From Clostridium sp. 28_12 (GTDB lineage Bacteria > Bacillota > Clostridia > TANB77 > CAG-508): DNA of 13,416 nucleotides. Where the stretch lies: contig MNRR01000047.1 in NCBI GenBank assembly GCA_001916055.1, forward strand, positions 6,976-20,391. Direction: 5' to 3'. Positions 7,697-12,956 of this stretch are shown here, piece after piece. Position 1 is the stretch's first letter; the number at the start of each line of letters is the position of its first letter. The notes beneath the pieces are model-generated. The model was not told where the DNA came from and searched no databases. It saw nothing but the letters and a program-made list of their open reading frames with translations. The position numbers were made by a program, and so were the translations under genes.

Positions 7697-8365
7697 TTAT
7701 TTTATATTTTGTAGAGCTTTTCTCGCAGCTTCCATTTCCGCAAGTTTTTTTGATTTGCCTTCTCCTACAGCTAGTTTTTTACCATTATATTCAACTTGAG
7801 CTTCAAATGTTTTATCATGGTCTGGTCCTGTTTCGTTTATTATTGTATATTTTATTTCTACTTCACCATGTTTTTGAAGTTTTTCTTGTAAAACTGTTTT
7901 ATAATCTTTTTGCCCAACATGTTTACTTGCTACTTCGATTGGTTCTTTTAAATTTTCTATGATGAATTTTTTTGCTTCTTCTAAACCTCCATCCAAATAT
8001 ATTGCAGCAATTACTGCTTCTACACTGTCTGCCAAAATTGCTGGTCTAACTTCTTTGTTTGTTGTCCTTTCAGATTTTCCAAGATACAAGAAATCACTAA
8101 AGCCATGCATCTGCGCTATTTTGTGTAAACTTGTCTCACACACTACTGTTGCTCTGACTTTAGTCATTTCTCCTTCTTTTAAATTTGGATAATTATTATA
8201 TAAATATATACTTGAAACAAATTCCAAAATGCTGTCACCTAAGAATTCTAATTTTTCATTACTTTCAATTCCGTGTTCATATGCATATGATGTATGTGTT
8301 AATGCCTTTTTTAATAATTCTTTATCTTTAAATGTGTACCCAATTTTTTCCTCTAAACTTTTCAT
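7697..8365 (-). CDS. rnc: Ribonuclease III
   Basis: The 222-residue enzyme cleaves double-stranded RNA in rRNA and mRNA processing. The nuclease domain has the signature NEKLEFLGDS with catalytic E40 and D44, and the second acidic pair D113 and E116 in LADSVEAVIAAIYLDGG. The C-terminal double-stranded RNA binding domain spans about 155-222 and ends with KKLAEMEAARKAL. I chose ATG 8365 (MKSLEEK). The in-frame ATG 12 bases upstream lies at the start of the GGAGG SD (8371-8375), which is 5 bases from 8365. rnc leads an operon with the radical SAM, PstS-like and DUF3298-like genes, from a promoter at 8392-8419. Confidence 0.95.
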   Translation of the reverse strand: MKSLEEKIGYTFKDKELLKKALTHTSYAYEHGIESNEKLEFLGDSILEFVSSIYLYNNYPNLKEGEMTKVRATVVCETSLHKIAQMHGFSDFLYLGKSERTTNKEVRPAILADSVEAVIAAIYLDGGLEEAKKFIIENLKEPIEVASKHVGQKDYKTVLQEKLQKHGEVEIKYTIINETGPDHDKTFEAQVEYNGKKLAVGEGKSKKLAEMEAARKALQNIK

Positions 8366-8391
8366 AACAACCTCCATATTTTTATAGATAT

Positions 8392-8419
8392 ATTATATAC
8401 TATTTTACGTTTTTTTCAA
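8392..8419 (-). promoter_or_regulatory. promoter of the rnc operon
   Basis: On the minus strand TTGAAA (8414-8419) and TATAAT (8392-8397) are separated by 16 bases. The promoter lies between the acpP terminator and rnc, so rnc and acpP are separate transcription units. Confidence 0.6.
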
Positions 8420-8444
8420 GTTTTTTCGCCAAAAATCTGTGTAG

Positions 8445-8474
8445 AAAAAAAAAGAACGAATTCCTTTCGTTCTT
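8445..8474 (-). terminator. intrinsic terminator of acpP
   Basis: On the minus strand AAGAACGAA/TTCGTTCTT forms a perfect 9-base-pair stem (8466-8474 with 8452-8460) with a 5-base loop, followed by a run of T (8445-8453). It lies directly behind the acpP stop. Confidence 0.85.
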
Positions 8475-8481
8475 AAACAAT

Positions 8482-8721
8482 CTATACATTTTCTTTTATG
8501 TAGTCAACTACATCTCCTACTGTAACAACTTTTTCTGCATCAGCATCTGGAATTTCTATATCAAATTCTTCTTCTAATGCCATTACTAATTCTACTATAT
8601 CTAATGAATCAGCTCCTAAATCATCTATGAATGATGCTTCCATTGTAACAGCTGTATCTGCAACTCCTAATTGCTCTACAATTATTCCTTTTACTTTTTC
8701 AAAAACTTCTTCTGAACTCAT
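8482..8721 (-). CDS. acpP: Acyl carrier protein
   Basis: The 79-residue acidic protein carries growing acyl chains on a phosphopantetheine arm for fatty-acid synthesis. The attachment site is S39 in FIDDLGADSLDIVELVMALE, the ACP signature. The C-terminal part (DAEKVVTVGDVVDYI) is typical. The true start is ATG 8721 (MSSEEVF). The in-frame ATG at 8742 would place the AGGAGGTGA SD within the coding region, 7 bases before 8721. The gene has its own promoter and terminator. It sits between plsX and rnc as in other low-GC Firmicutes, but fabD and fabG are missing from this cluster. Confidence 0.95.
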   Translation of the reverse strand: MSSEEVFEKVKGIIVEQLGVADTAVTMEASFIDDLGADSLDIVELVMALEEEFDIEIPDADAEKVVTVGDVVDYIKENV

Positions 8722-8787
8722 TACAAGTTCACCTCCTCTCATGTGTCAAATGATATTCATTTTTAATAATCAATTTCACCTGTAACA

Positions 8788-8816
8788 TTTATATTATATG
8801 TTCTTTGTTTTGTCAA
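8788..8816 (-). promoter_or_regulatory. promoter of acpP
   Basis: On the minus strand a consensus TTGACA (8811-8816) and TATAAA (8788-8793) are separated by 17 bases, in the 161-base gap between plsX and acpP. It allows strong acpP expression independent of plsX. I saw no clear FapR-type operator. Confidence 0.7.
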
Positions 8817-8882
8817 GCATATTTAAAATATTTTTTTATTTTTATACTACCCATTCGGTAATTTGTTTAAATCTCTTTAATT

Positions 8883-9911
8883 TCAAGCATTTCCGCTCTT
8901 TTTTTCAAACTCTTCTATCATTCTATCTACTGCTTTATTCTCTACAAATTTCTCTGCTTGTTTTATTGTAAATTCAAATAATGTTTCATCACTACTTCCA
9001 TGTGCTTTTACTACAGGTTTTTTTACTCCTAAAAATAGAGCTCCACCATATGACTTATAGTCCATTGTCTTTTTAAATCTATTTATAGCTGGTAAACATG
9101 GGACTGTACAGATTTTCGATATTAGATTTTGCGTTAAACTTTCTGTTAGTGTTCTCTTTACGAATTTTCCCAATCCTTCTGTTGTTTTTAAAAAAACATT
9201 TCCTGTAAATCCATCTGTTACTATTGCATCTACCTTACCTGAAAAAGCATCTCTTCCTTCAACATTTCCTATAAAGTTTACCCCTAATTCTTCTGATTTT
9301 TCTTTCAATAATTTATAGCTTTCTTTTACTAATTCATTTCCTTTAGTTTCTTCTGTTCCGATATTTAATAATCCAATTGCTGGATGTTCTATTCCAAATG
9401 TATTTCTTAAATATATTGTAGACATCTGAGCAAATTGCAATAAATTAATTGGCTTACAGTTTGTGTTTGAACCAGAATCTATAAGTAATAATTGACTTTT
9501 ATATGCTGGTAATATTCCTGCAAGTGCTGGTCTGTCTATTCCTTTTATTCTTCCTACAAGTAATGTTGCACCTGCTAATAAAGCACCTGAATTTCCAGCA
9601 GAAATAAACACATCTCCTTCTCCATTTTTTAACATCTTAAATCCTACAACCATTGAAGAATCTTTTTTGTGTTTTATTGCCACTGTTGGTTGATCTTCCA
9701 TTTCTATTGTTTCTGTAGCGTTTTTAATTTTTAATCTTTCTGATATTTCTTCTATTTCCTTACCTGTAAACTCTTTTACTTTAGCTCTGATAATTTCTTC
9801 TTTACCTATTAATGTTACATCTGCTTTTATTTGAGTTATAGCTTTTATTGCTCCTTTTATGTTTGCATCTGGTGCATTGTCTCCGCCCATTGCGTCTAGT
9901 AATATATTCAT
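8883..9911 (-). CDS. plsX: Phosphate acyltransferase PlsX
   Basis: The 342-residue enzyme transfers an acyl chain from acyl-ACP to phosphate, giving acyl-phosphate for phospholipid synthesis. The N-terminus MNILLDAMGGDNAPDANIKG is characteristic. FISAGNSGALLAGATLLVGRI (102-122), NIGTEETKGNELVKESY (about 188-204) and VTDGFTGNVFLKTTEG (232-247) are further family stretches. Length is normal. The promoter at 9962-9990 is close by. The AAAGGAAAGGG SD lies more than 10 bases from the ATG, because a four-codon reading frame (ATG at 9922) ends across the plsX start. acpP, its functional partner, follows as a separate unit. Confidence 0.95.
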   Translation of the reverse strand: MNILLDAMGGDNAPDANIKGAIKAITQIKADVTLIGKEEIIRAKVKEFTGKEIEEISERLKIKNATETIEMEDQPTVAIKHKKDSSMVVGFKMLKNGEGDVFISAGNSGALLAGATLLVGRIKGIDRPALAGILPAYKSQLLLIDSGSNTNCKPINLLQFAQMSTIYLRNTFGIEHPAIGLLNIGTEETKGNELVKESYKLLKEKSEELGVNFIGNVEGRDAFSGKVDAIVTDGFTGNVFLKTTEGLGKFVKRTLTESLTQNLISKICTVPCLPAINRFKKTMDYKSYGGALFLGVKKPVVKAHGSSDETLFEFTIKQAEKFVENKAVDRMIEEFEKKSGNA

Positions 9912-9922
9912 GTTTTTTTCAT
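9908..9922 (-). promoter_or_regulatory. possible four-codon leader ORF coupled to plsX
   Basis: ATG AAA AAA ACA TGA (peptide MKKT) begins 6 bases after AAAGGA and ends with TGA overlapping the plsX ATG as ATGA. Its SD spacing is better than that of plsX itself, so translation could be coupled. It could equally be chance in an AT-rich leader. Confidence 0.25.
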
Positions 9923-9961
9923 ACCCTTTCCTTTATATTTATGATTATTCATGATGTTTCT

Positions 9962-9990
9962 ATTTTATTATTGTTTTATTAAAATTGCAA
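9962..9990 (-). promoter_or_regulatory. probable promoter of plsX
   Basis: On the minus strand TTGCAA (9985-9990) and TAAAAT (9962-9967) are separated by 17 bases. The site lies between the upstream terminator and the plsX start. Confidence 0.5.
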
Positions 9991-10010
9991 TAGTTTTAAC
10001 AAATTTGCTC

Positions 10011-10044
10011 AAAAAAAGAATACTATACATAACATATAGTACTC
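10011..10044 (-). terminator. intrinsic terminator of the coiled-coil gene
   Basis: On the minus strand GAGTACTATA (10035-10044) pairs with TATAGTATTC (10018-10027) with one G-U pair and a 7-base loop. Seven T follow (10011-10017). It lies 13 bases after the stop of the 445-residue gene. Confidence 0.75.
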
Positions 10045-10056
10045 TCTTGATATTAA

Positions 10057-11394
10057 CTATCTTGCATCATCATCATTTTTTGATAAATCTATGTAGTTGG
10101 TGTTATCTACTTTAGTTTTATTAATACCATGATTTTTATAATAATCATTAAGTCCTTGTTCATATTTATCTTTTGATGCTTTTGCTGATTTTTGCTTATT
10201 TTCCATTAATCTCTTTTTAGCTTCACTCATTCTATCTTCTTTTATTCCATCCATTCCTTTTTCTGCTACATCAGATATTTCATATTGATTCATATCATTT
10301 AATCTTTTGATAAAATCGTTATGTTTATTTTTAGGAACTTCCTTCTCTTTCTGCAAATTATTTTCTTGTTGTTCTTCTATTTTTTGTCCGTTATTCTCTG
10401 CTTCATCATTCTTTTTTTGTTCGTCAGTATCTACCTGTACATCATTTTCTTTTTTATTGCTTATTTTATTTTTTATATTAGAGAAGAATTTTGCAATTTT
10501 AGCCAATCGTGGATGTTTTCTTTCAAATTCGCTAACTTCAATTAACTCTGTACTTTCTTTATCTTTCATTATTTCTTTTACATCTTCACCAATTTTCTTT
10601 TCAGTTTCCTCAGTAATCTTTTCTGGTGTTTTTTCGCTTTTATCTATACTTTTTTCATTTTCTTTGGCAGCTTCTTTTAACTTTTTAATCTTCTCTATTT
10701 GTTTTGCATTTATAGTATATTTTTTGGCTTCCCAATCTATATTTTTATCTTCTATTTTTATACTTTCAATATCATACCCTTTCAATAATCTTTTTGCGAA
10801 AAAATTATTTCTTGATAACTTCATACATACCTTTGAATACTCTTTTTTCAAGTCATCGGATTTTAACATAGAAAATTGTTGACCGTTGGCTTGCTCTATA
10901 GAAGATTGTTTATTGTTATTTCTTCTTGCATTTAATTCTAAAAATTCTTTGTTATTAGCATCTAATTTTTTTTCGTTTTCTTTTAAGCCTTTTTGCAAAT
11001 TTTCTATTTCATTTTTAGTCAAATTTTTATTTTTTAGTTTAGCTTTTATTTCATCAATTCTTGTTAACAATTCTTCGTTTTTCTTATCTGATTCTTCTAT
11101 TTTCTTATCTATTTCTTTGCTATTAACAATACTTTTGGCTTGGCCATACCTATTAATTAATTCATCCTCTAACATAGATTTTAAATCATTTAACTCATAT
11201 CTAAATTTAACCAAATTCTCAACTTTAGACAAATTATTTTTAATTTTTTCTATTCTTTTTTGCTCTTTTATATATTGTTTTGCATCTATCTCTTTATTAT
11301 TATATTTTGCTTTTACTTCTTCAAGATTTTTATCTAATCCTCCATTTTGGTATTCTTCAAATTGTATTTCCCATTTTTCTTTTTTATATCCCAT
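10057..11394 (-). CDS. Large charged coiled-coil protein of unknown function
   Basis: The 445-residue protein is extremely rich in Lys, Glu, Asn and Asp, with no signal peptide or membrane segment. Residues about 22-155 form long predicted coiled coils of charged heptads. A more ordered segment lies at 176-235 (KKEYSKVCMKLSRNNFFAKRL). Residues 240-285 and 313-360 are low-complexity K/E/N/Q stretches that flank a basic amphipathic segment (ERKHPRLAKIAKFF, 291-304). The C-terminus (361-445) is again helical and ends DDDAR. I do not recognise the family. The start is set by a GGGAGG SD 9 bases before ATG 11394 and by a consensus promoter. Together with its own terminator this indicates a real single-gene unit. 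Plus-strand ORFs over it (to 199 codons) are antisense shadows. Confidence 0.8.
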   Translation of the reverse strand: MGYKKEKWEIQFEEYQNGGLDKNLEEVKAKYNNKEIDAKQYIKEQKRIEKIKNNLSKVENLVKFRYELNDLKSMLEDELINRYGQAKSIVNSKEIDKKIEESDKKNEELLTRIDEIKAKLKNKNLTKNEIENLQKGLKENEKKLDANNKEFLELNARRNNNKQSSIEQANGQQFSMLKSDDLKKEYSKVCMKLSRNNFFAKRLLKGYDIESIKIEDKNIDWEAKKYTINAKQIEKIKKLKEAAKENEKSIDKSEKTPEKITEETEKKIGEDVKEIMKDKESTELIEVSEFERKHPRLAKIAKFFSNIKNKISNKKENDVQVDTDEQKKNDEAENNGQKIEEQQENNLQKEKEVPKNKHNDFIKRLNDMNQYEISDVAEKGMDGIKEDRMSEAKKRLMENKQKSAKASKDKYEQGLNDYYKNHGINKTKVDNTNYIDLSKNDDDAR

Positions 11395-11428
11395 ATATAA
11401 ATCCTCCCTTTATACATCATATAAATTT

Positions 11429-11457
11429 ATTGTATCATACTTACCACAATTTGTCAA
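11429..11457 (-). promoter_or_regulatory. sigma-A-type promoter of the coiled-coil gene
   Basis: On the minus strand a perfect TTGACA (11452-11457) and TACAAT (11429-11434) are separated by 17 bases. A second TTGACA lies just upstream (11464-11469). The region further upstream holds two TTACAAT copies. Confidence 0.7.
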
Positions 11458-11519
11458 ATATTATGTCAATGTAATATTTTTTTAATATTATTGTAACACT
11501 ATTGTAATATATTTAGTCG

Positions 11520-11546
11520 AAAAAAAGAAGCCAATTTCTTGACTTC
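11520..11546 (-). terminator. intrinsic terminator of the displaced tuf tail
   Basis: On the minus strand GAAGTCAA/TTGGCTTC (11539-11546 with 11527-11534) forms an 8-base-pair stem with one G-U pair and a GAAA loop. Seven T follow. It lies 20 bases behind the stop of the EF-Tu fragment and is presumably the original tuf terminator. Confidence 0.75.
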
Positions 11547-11566
11547 CTTCTATATTAATTCATTTA

Positions 11567-11605
11567 TTATTCGATAATATCAGCAACAACACCTGAACCA
11601 ACTGT
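11567..11605 (-). pseudogene. tuf: 3' tail of an EF-Tu gene (last 12 codons and stop)
   Basis: The minus strand encodes TVGSGVVADIIE followed by TAA. This matches the conserved C-terminus of elongation factor Tu (for example GRTVGSGVV...IIE in Firmicutes). A terminator with T tail follows at normal distance. Upstream of ACA (11603-11605) the similarity stops: EF-Tu should have GGR there, but the frame reads IKNK. The frame is open only to a TGA about 28 codons back. No other part of tuf is in the window. The most economical reading is a gene 3' end displaced by integration of a mobile element, so the fragment marks an attachment site. A plain deletion of tuf is a less likely alternative. Confidence 0.75.
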
Positions 11606-11681
11606 TTTGTTTTTAATCAAATCCGTTTGTCGCAGTTTGCTCAAAATAGCATAAAATCAATATTTTTTATCTGTAATTTTG

Positions 11682-11698
11682 TTCAGTTTTATTCAGTT
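11682..11698. repeat. direct repeat TTCAGTT x2
   Basis: TTCAGTT occurs at 11682-11688 and 11692-11698, a 10-base period, about 80 bases from the tuf tail. One helical turn of spacing fits paired protein-binding sites such as recombinase or excisionase arms. The repeat is short and could be chance. Confidence 0.3.
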
Positions 11699-11709
11699 AT
11701 TTCCAACTT

Positions 11710-11730
11710 AGTAGATAAAAAGTAGATAAA
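11710..11730. repeat. direct repeat AGTAGATAAA x2
   Basis: AGTAGATAAA occurs at 11710-11719 and 11721-11730, an 11-base period. Inverted relatives (TTTTTATCT) lie nearby at about 11665 and 11737. The cluster sits between the tuf tail and the first element gene, where arm-type recombinase sites are often found. Confidence 0.4.
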
Positions 11731-11746
11731 TCCTATTTTTTATCTA
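11720..11746 (-). terminator. weak hairpin at the end of the 47-codon ORF
   Basis: TAGATAAA/TTTATCTA (11739-11746 with 11723-11730 on the minus strand) forms an 8-base-pair stem that includes the stop codon, followed by CTTTTT. It has almost no G-C pairs, so it may be a weak terminator or simply part of the repeat cluster. Confidence 0.35.
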
Positions 11747-11876
11747 TTTTATGATAGCAATCAATATAAGCCATCCTATATATCTCATGAATGAGATTTT
11801 TATTAATCATAATTAGCAATTTATATCTTAATGGTTGTTTCTTCATGAGTCTTTGTGTCAATTCTTTTTCTTCCAT
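11733..11876 (-). CDS. Small protein (47 residues), unknown
   Basis: An ORF of 47 codons starts at ATG 11876 behind an AAGGAGG SD about 8 bases upstream and ends TAG at 11733. The protein is MEEKELTQRLMKKQPLRYKL, then an Ile/Asn-rich helix, and ends CYHKIDKK. It is basic, apparently helical and lacks a signal peptide. I do not recognise it. A strong SD and an extended -10 promoter (11925-11933) argue that it is real. It is the first gene inside the presumed element, next to the attachment-site repeats, where excisionase-like or regulatory small proteins are common. That role is only a positional guess. Confidence 0.6.
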   Translation of the reverse strand: MEEKELTQRLMKKQPLRYKLLIMINKNLIHEIYRMAYIDCYHKIDKK

Positions 11877-11901
11877 TAATATTACCTCCTTTTAAAAGTC
11901 G

Positions 11902-11913
11902 GAGAATATTCTC
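11902..11913. repeat. perfect palindrome GAGAATATTCTC
   Basis: A 12-base perfect palindrome lies between the extended -10 box (11925-11933) and the SD of the 47-codon ORF, in the transcribed leader. It could be an operator for a dimeric regulator. Confidence 0.35.
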
Positions 11914-11924
11914 TTGCTAATTAT

Positions 11925-11933
11925 ATTATATCA
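11925..11933 (-). promoter_or_regulatory. extended -10 promoter of the 47-codon ORF
   Basis: On the minus strand TGATATAAT is an extended -10 element. TTAAAT lies 17 bases upstream as a weak -35. The start codon follows about 50 bases later. Confidence 0.45.
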
Positions 11934-11962
11934 TATTATGTAAATACATTTAACCCCTCTAG

Positions 11963-11976
11963 ACTTTATATAAAGT
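11963..11976. repeat. palindrome ACTTTATATAAAGT, possible operator
   Basis: A perfect 14-base palindrome lies just downstream of the 53-codon ORF and upstream of the promoter of the 47-codon ORF. Its first 12 bases recur at 12219-12230 in the divergent regulator promoter region. A related ACTTTATAT lies at 11985-11993. Confidence 0.4.
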
Positions 11977-11982
11977 ATGTTT

Positions 11983-12144
11983 TCACTTTATATCATTTTC
12001 TAAATCATTTATAATATTCAATTCTTTGTCTAGATTTGCTTTTATAACATCATCTTTTAATTTTTTTAATGTATTTCCACAACCAATATAATTTCCATCT
12101 TCTAATTTCTCAAGAGCCTCATCAATGAGTGATAAAACTTGCAT
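11983..12144 (-). CDS. Small acidic helical protein (53 residues), unknown
   Basis: An ORF of 53 codons runs from ATG 12144 to TGA at 11983. TTGGAGGC gives an SD 7 bases before the start, and a promoter (TTGTAG-17-TAAAAT) lies at 12178-12206. The protein is rich in Glu, Asp, Lys and Leu, with a segment LEKLEDGNYIGCGNTLKKL (12-30) that suggests two helices joined by a Gly/Asn turn. I do not recognise the family. It is divergent from the Cro/CI-type regulator, in the position typical of an early gene controlled by that regulator. Confidence 0.6.
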   Translation of the reverse strand: MQVLSLIDEALEKLEDGNYIGCGNTLKKLKDDVIKANLDKELNIINDLENDIK

Positions 12145-12177
12145 TTTTAAGCCTCCAATCATTTTTTATTTATCCAT

Positions 12178-12206
12178 ATTTTATCACAATTATTGTAACC
12201 CTACAA
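12178..12206 (-). promoter_or_regulatory. promoter of the 53-codon ORF
   Basis: On the minus strand TTGTAG (12201-12206) and TAAAAT (12178-12183) are separated by 17 bases, facing away from the regulator gene. Confidence 0.5.
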
Positions 12207-12218
12207 TATATATACCCA

Positions 12219-12230
12219 ACTTTATATAAA
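12219..12230. repeat. ACTTTATATAAA, copy of the 11963 palindrome half
   Basis: This 12-base copy of the palindrome at 11963-11974 lies between the two divergent promoters of the regulator and the 53-codon ORF. Such a position is typical of a repressor operator. The match continues imperfectly (ACAAAGT). Confidence 0.4.
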
Positions 12231-12241
12231 ACAAAGTATAG

Positions 12242-12270
12242 TTAAAATAAATATTACTTCATTCTATAAT
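12242..12270 (+). promoter_or_regulatory. possible promoter of the regulator operon
   Basis: A perfect TATAAT (12265-12270) has a weak TTAAAA (12242-12247) 17 bases upstream. It precedes the AAAGGAGG SD of the regulator gene by 21 bases. The weak -35 would suit a regulated promoter. Confidence 0.45.
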
Positions 12271-12303
12271 ATATGCAGTTGCAATTATAGAAAGGAGGCT
12301 AAT

Positions 12304-12504
12304 ATGATACATCTAAAAATTGAAGAACATCTCAAAGAAAATGGTAAATCACTATATTGGTTAACTGTACAGACTGGAAGAAGTTATCAGTCTTTAAAAA
12401 ATCTTACAAAAAAGGATTTATATGGCATACATTTTGATACTCTAGAAATGTTATGCCGAGCTTTTAATTGTACTCCTCGGAGAATTATTAGAAATGATAG
12501 ATGA
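12304..12504 (+). CDS. Small Cro/CI-type (XRE) helix-turn-helix regulator
   Basis: The 66-residue protein is essentially one DNA-binding domain. Residues 17-36 (LYWLTVQTGRSYQSLKNLTK) fit the helix-turn-helix, and FDTLEMLCRAFNCTPRRII (44-62) is the conserved C-terminal part of the fold, like YozG-type and phage Cro-type proteins. It has no sensor domain. The ATG follows AAGGAGG by 6 bases. It is divergent from the 53-codon ORF, with repeated ACTTTATATAAA motifs nearby that could be its operators. It probably controls early genes of the element, together with the following MutS-like gene, 17 bases downstream. Confidence 0.8.
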   Translation: MIHLKIEEHLKENGKSLYWLTVQTGRSYQSLKNLTKKDLYGIHFDTLEMLCRAFNCTPRRIIRNDR

Positions 12505-12521
12505 AAAGGAGAGTGGTAAAA

Positions 12522-12923
12522 ATGAGCAAAATTCTAAAGCAGTATAAAGAATTAAAAGAAAAAGATGCATCCTCAATATATATTTTTAGAATCGGCATAT
12601 TCTACAATATTTTGAATGAAGATGCAAAAATTCTAAATGAGAAACTAAGTTTGAAAATCACATCATTAAGTCCTGAAATTATAAAATGTGGTTTTCCTAT
12701 CTCATCTTTAGAAAAATATACTAAAAAATTAGATAATTTGCAACTACAATACAAAGTGATAGATGATCTACCACAAAACTCTAATATTGTTGATTATTCA
12801 AAAAATATTGAGATAAAAAAGATATTAAAAAAGATTTCTGAAATTGATATGAACAATACAACATTTCAACAAGCATTTAATATTTTATTAGAAATTCAAA
12901 ATAAGTTAAAAAATATTAAGTAG
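12522..12923 (+). CDS. Reduced MutS-like protein: domain I plus C-terminal tail, no ATPase
   Basis: The 133-residue protein resembles the N-terminal mismatch-recognition domain of MutS: KQYKELKEK (6-14), FRIGIFYNILNEDAKIL (22-38) and CGFPISSLEKY (56-66). In MutS the core motif is G-D-F-Y-E. Here it is G-I-F-Y-N, which keeps the stacking Phe (F27) but replaces the Glu (N29). Residues 101-130 (helical, with IDMNNTTFQQAFNILLEI) resemble the last helices of MutS. The connector, lever, clamp and ATPase domains are absent. The start at 12522 is preferred because AAAAGGAG lies inside the longer frame from 12501, whose ATG overlaps the regulator's stop. The gene is co-oriented with that regulator, which suggests an accessory role in the element. 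Function is unknown. Confidence 0.6.
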   Translation: MSKILKQYKELKEKDASSIYIFRIGIFYNILNEDAKILNEKLSLKITSLSPEIIKCGFPISSLEKYTKKLDNLQLQYKVIDDLPQNSNIVDYSKNIEIKKILKKISEIDMNNTTFQQAFNILLEIQNKLKNIK

Positions 12924-12949
12924 AGGAATACATCCTCTACTTATTTTAG
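12917..12949. terminator. bidirectional terminator after the MutS-like gene
   Basis: TAAGTAGAGG/CCTCTACTTA (12917-12926 with 12934-12943) forms a perfect 10-base-pair stem with a 7-base loop. TTTT follows on the plus strand and ATATTTTTT on the minus strand. It can serve both the MutS-like gene and the convergent hydrolase gene. Confidence 0.8.
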
Positions 12950-12956
12950 TAAATAT

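Noticed and set aside
7576..7962. Plus-strand ORF of 128 codons across rnc and the radical SAM gene
   Set aside because: It is a hydrophobic antisense shadow of two well-supported genes on the minus strand.
8838..8875. Small hairpin (ATTACC/GGTAGT) downstream of plsX as a terminator
   Set aside because: The stem is only six base pairs with a G-U pair, and an A-rich rather than T-rich stretch follows on the coding strand.
10307..11485. Long plus-strand ORFs (191 and 199 codons) opposite the coiled-coil gene
   Set aside because: They encode Phe/Ser/Leu-rich sequence that mirrors Lys/Glu-rich codons on the other strand. They lack SD sequences and promoters, while the minus-strand gene has both.
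11470..11510. Repeated TTACAAT motifs upstream of the coiled-coil promoter as an operator
   Set aside because: The copies are short and lie in very AT-rich DNA. Nothing ties them to a known regulator.
11606..11650. In-frame extension upstream of the EF-Tu tail (reading AILSKLRQTDLIKNK)
   Set aside because: It is open only to a TGA about 28 codons from the stop, has no start with an SD and does not resemble EF-Tu. It is probably element DNA that happens to be open.
12501..12521. Start of the MutS-like gene at 12501, overlapping the regulator stop
   Set aside because: This ATG has no SD, and the seven codons it would add contain the AAAAGGAG that serves ATG 12522.
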